Source: Aneurinibacillus tyrosinisolvens (GTDB taxonomy: Bacteria; Bacillota; Bacilli; Aneurinibacillales; Aneurinibacillaceae). Taken from it: a stretch of DNA of 64,000 nt. How positions within the stretch are numbered: the stretch's first letter is position 1; the number at the start of each line of letters is the position of its first letter. The notes under the pieces are model-generated. The model saw only the letters and a list, made by a program, of their open reading frames with translations. It was not told the origin of the DNA and searched no databases. Shown in pieces: positions 63,152 to 64,000 of this stretch. The stretch is from assembly GCF_001015055.1 (NCBI RefSeq), contig NZ_BBWZ01000028.1, positions 1-64,000 on the forward strand, read 5' to 3'. Position numbers and translations under genes: made by a program.

Positions 63152-63608
63152 CGAAGTGCTTTCGGAGAATCAAATTGGTTCTCCAAAAGAAAAATATCAA
63201 GAAGTAAATGAACCTCAGACAAAACCGTATCTTGAAATCTTAGGGGATACAGTTGTACCATCAAATATTCTTTATTCGGTTTTGTTGAGCATTTTTTTTA
63301 GCTTAGGTGGTTATTTTTTAGGAAAGAACATCTTCCCCTTATTGGCCGATAAAAAAATGGTTCCTTCTTACTCTTTATTACTTGGGATCGCTGGAAGTTT
63401 AATGGCGTTAGTCATTTGTTCCCGTTTGTTTAAACCAAGTAGAATCTTAAATGAATCGGAAACCACGATAGAGGGAATGCACGAGGTTCTTAAGGACTTG
63501 CAATTGGATCCTCAGAAAGAGTATGAAATCATAAAAAATGATCCGGTAACACGTAAAGAAATGGAAGAATTGGGACTAATCGATAAATTGGAACGAAGTG
63601 GGGGTTAA
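63141..63608 (+). CDS. small membrane protein, likely TctB-like subunit
   Basis: A 155-residue protein with two hydrophobic helices in the first half (YSVLLSIFFSLGGYFLGKNI and YSLLLGIAGSLMALVICSRL) and a soluble acidic C-terminal half. It overlaps the HMG-CoA reductase gene by 11 bases and lies before a TctA-type permease gene, as a small TctB-like subunit would. Sequence similarity to TctB is not obvious, so the call is from context. No solute-binding TctC protein is seen within the window. Confidence 0.6.
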   Translation: MEINEVLSENQIGSPKEKYQEVNEPQTKPYLEILGDTVVPSNILYSVLLSIFFSLGGYFLGKNIFPLLADKKMVPSYSLLLGIAGSLMALVICSRLFKPSRILNESETTIEGMHEVLKDLQLDPQKEYEIIKNDPVTRKEMEELGLIDKLERSGG

Positions 63609-63616
63609 ATTTTCCA

Positions 63617-64000
63617 ATGAGTATTCTTATGATTTCTATAATGTTAGCGATTATTGGAGCTGTCCTGTTTATGTTGATTGGTTTGGTTTCCGGTACAGAT
63701 GAAACCGCAATCATGGTGCCGTTTACATTGTTAGTTATTTTACTTGGAGCTCCTCCTGCGGCTGTATTTTCATTCTTTATGGCAGCCGTTTTAGCTAAAC
63801 ACTTAACTCATGCCATTCCTACTGCCTTAATGGGTATACCGGGAGATACAACGGCAGTTCCTTTGATTGATCATGCTTCGACGTTGCGAAGATTAGGTGT
63901 ACCTCATATTGCCCTAAGAAAAATGTTATCAGGGGGAATTATTGGCGCTTTTATTGCTCTTCCGACTGCTATCCTATTTGGTCAATTCCTTGGGCAATTT
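63617..64000 (+). CDS. TctA-type permease, cut by window end
   Basis: The first 128 residues of a large membrane permease. It begins MSILMISIMLAIIGAVLFML and has LVSGTDETAIMVPFTLLVIL, KHLTHAIPTALMGIPGDTTA and VPHIALRKMLSGGIIGAFIA, the conserved start of the tripartite tricarboxylate transporter large subunit. The rest lies outside the window. With the HMG-CoA reductase gene it may form a mevalonate or similar acid uptake system. Confidence 0.82.
   Translation, partial: MSILMISIMLAIIGAVLFMLIGLVSGTDETAIMVPFTLLVILLGAPPAAVFSFFMAAVLAKHLTHAIPTALMGIPGDTTAVPLIDHASTLRRLGVPHIALRKMLSGGIIGAFIALPTAILFGQFLGQF

Overview
The window comes from a low-GC Gram-positive bacterium of the order Bacillales. Supporting signs are strong AGGAGG-type ribosome sites with frequent TTG and GTG starts, a yrhGFED-like formate dehydrogenase cluster, the des-desK-desR membrane-fluidity set, NiaR/NiaP, CshA, a YhcX-type fusion and a BA3454-family stress peptide. 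An Aneurinibacillus/Brevibacillus-like or Bacillus-like host is my guess; the sequence alone does not settle the genus. I see no rRNA, tRNA, CRISPR array or prophage.

Layout. 1-5560: remnant of a flavohaemoglobin gene behind an intact-looking FNR/CRP-type site, then formate transporter, DUF2294 protein, formate dehydrogenase and its DUF1641 partner. 5575-7268: PsiE-like protein, a cysteine-free Mrp/ApbC ATPase and a coupled unknown gene. 7369-10646: MarR repressor, FAD monooxygenase and DHA2 efflux pump with MarR operators. 10790-12290: amidase remnant and a tiny holin-like type I toxin. 12289-14627: endonuclease I, protealysin-like protease and emfourin-like inhibitor. 14780-20400: a decayed stretch with broken SDR, EamA, aldehyde dehydrogenase, MerR and MFS genes among an intact hydrolase and an IclR regulator. 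20540-24130: cshA flanked by two copies of a cold-shock-protein module, one gutted. 24317-28804: cation efflux, a secreted repeat protein with its own lipoprotein sortase, and a phosphodiesterase. 29460-32565: IS66 scrap, cobalamin riboswitch plus bluB, niaR-niaP. 32930-35890: IS and ABC-transporter scraps, then a ParM-like/ParR-like pair. 35971-40502: GNAT-nitrilase fusion and des-desK-desR. 40703-47812: PLP enzyme, glycosyltransferase, UDP-glucose dehydrogenase, galU, LysR and bicupin. 48122-58727: ureohydrolases, DUF1989 remnant, spermidine/putrescine-type ABC transporter, GntR, amine oxidase and PucR, all pointing to polyamine or guanidino-compound catabolism. 59022-64000: EamA exporter, deleted IS630 element, XRE-cupin regulator, class II HMG-CoA reductase and a two-gene tripartite-tricarboxylate-type permease.

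Two themes stand out. First, at least six otherwise well-conserved genes (DUF1641, eamA, des, a PLP enzyme, galU, potA) are each broken by a single-base change in a short homopolymer; this could be real decay, slippage-based switching, or uncorrected sequencing error. Second, several compact cassettes look worth study: the sortase with a tail-less MPRTG substrate, the leaderless nuclease-protease-inhibitor set, the HMG-CoA reductase/permease operon with its paired operators, and the ParM-like gene with two start sites.
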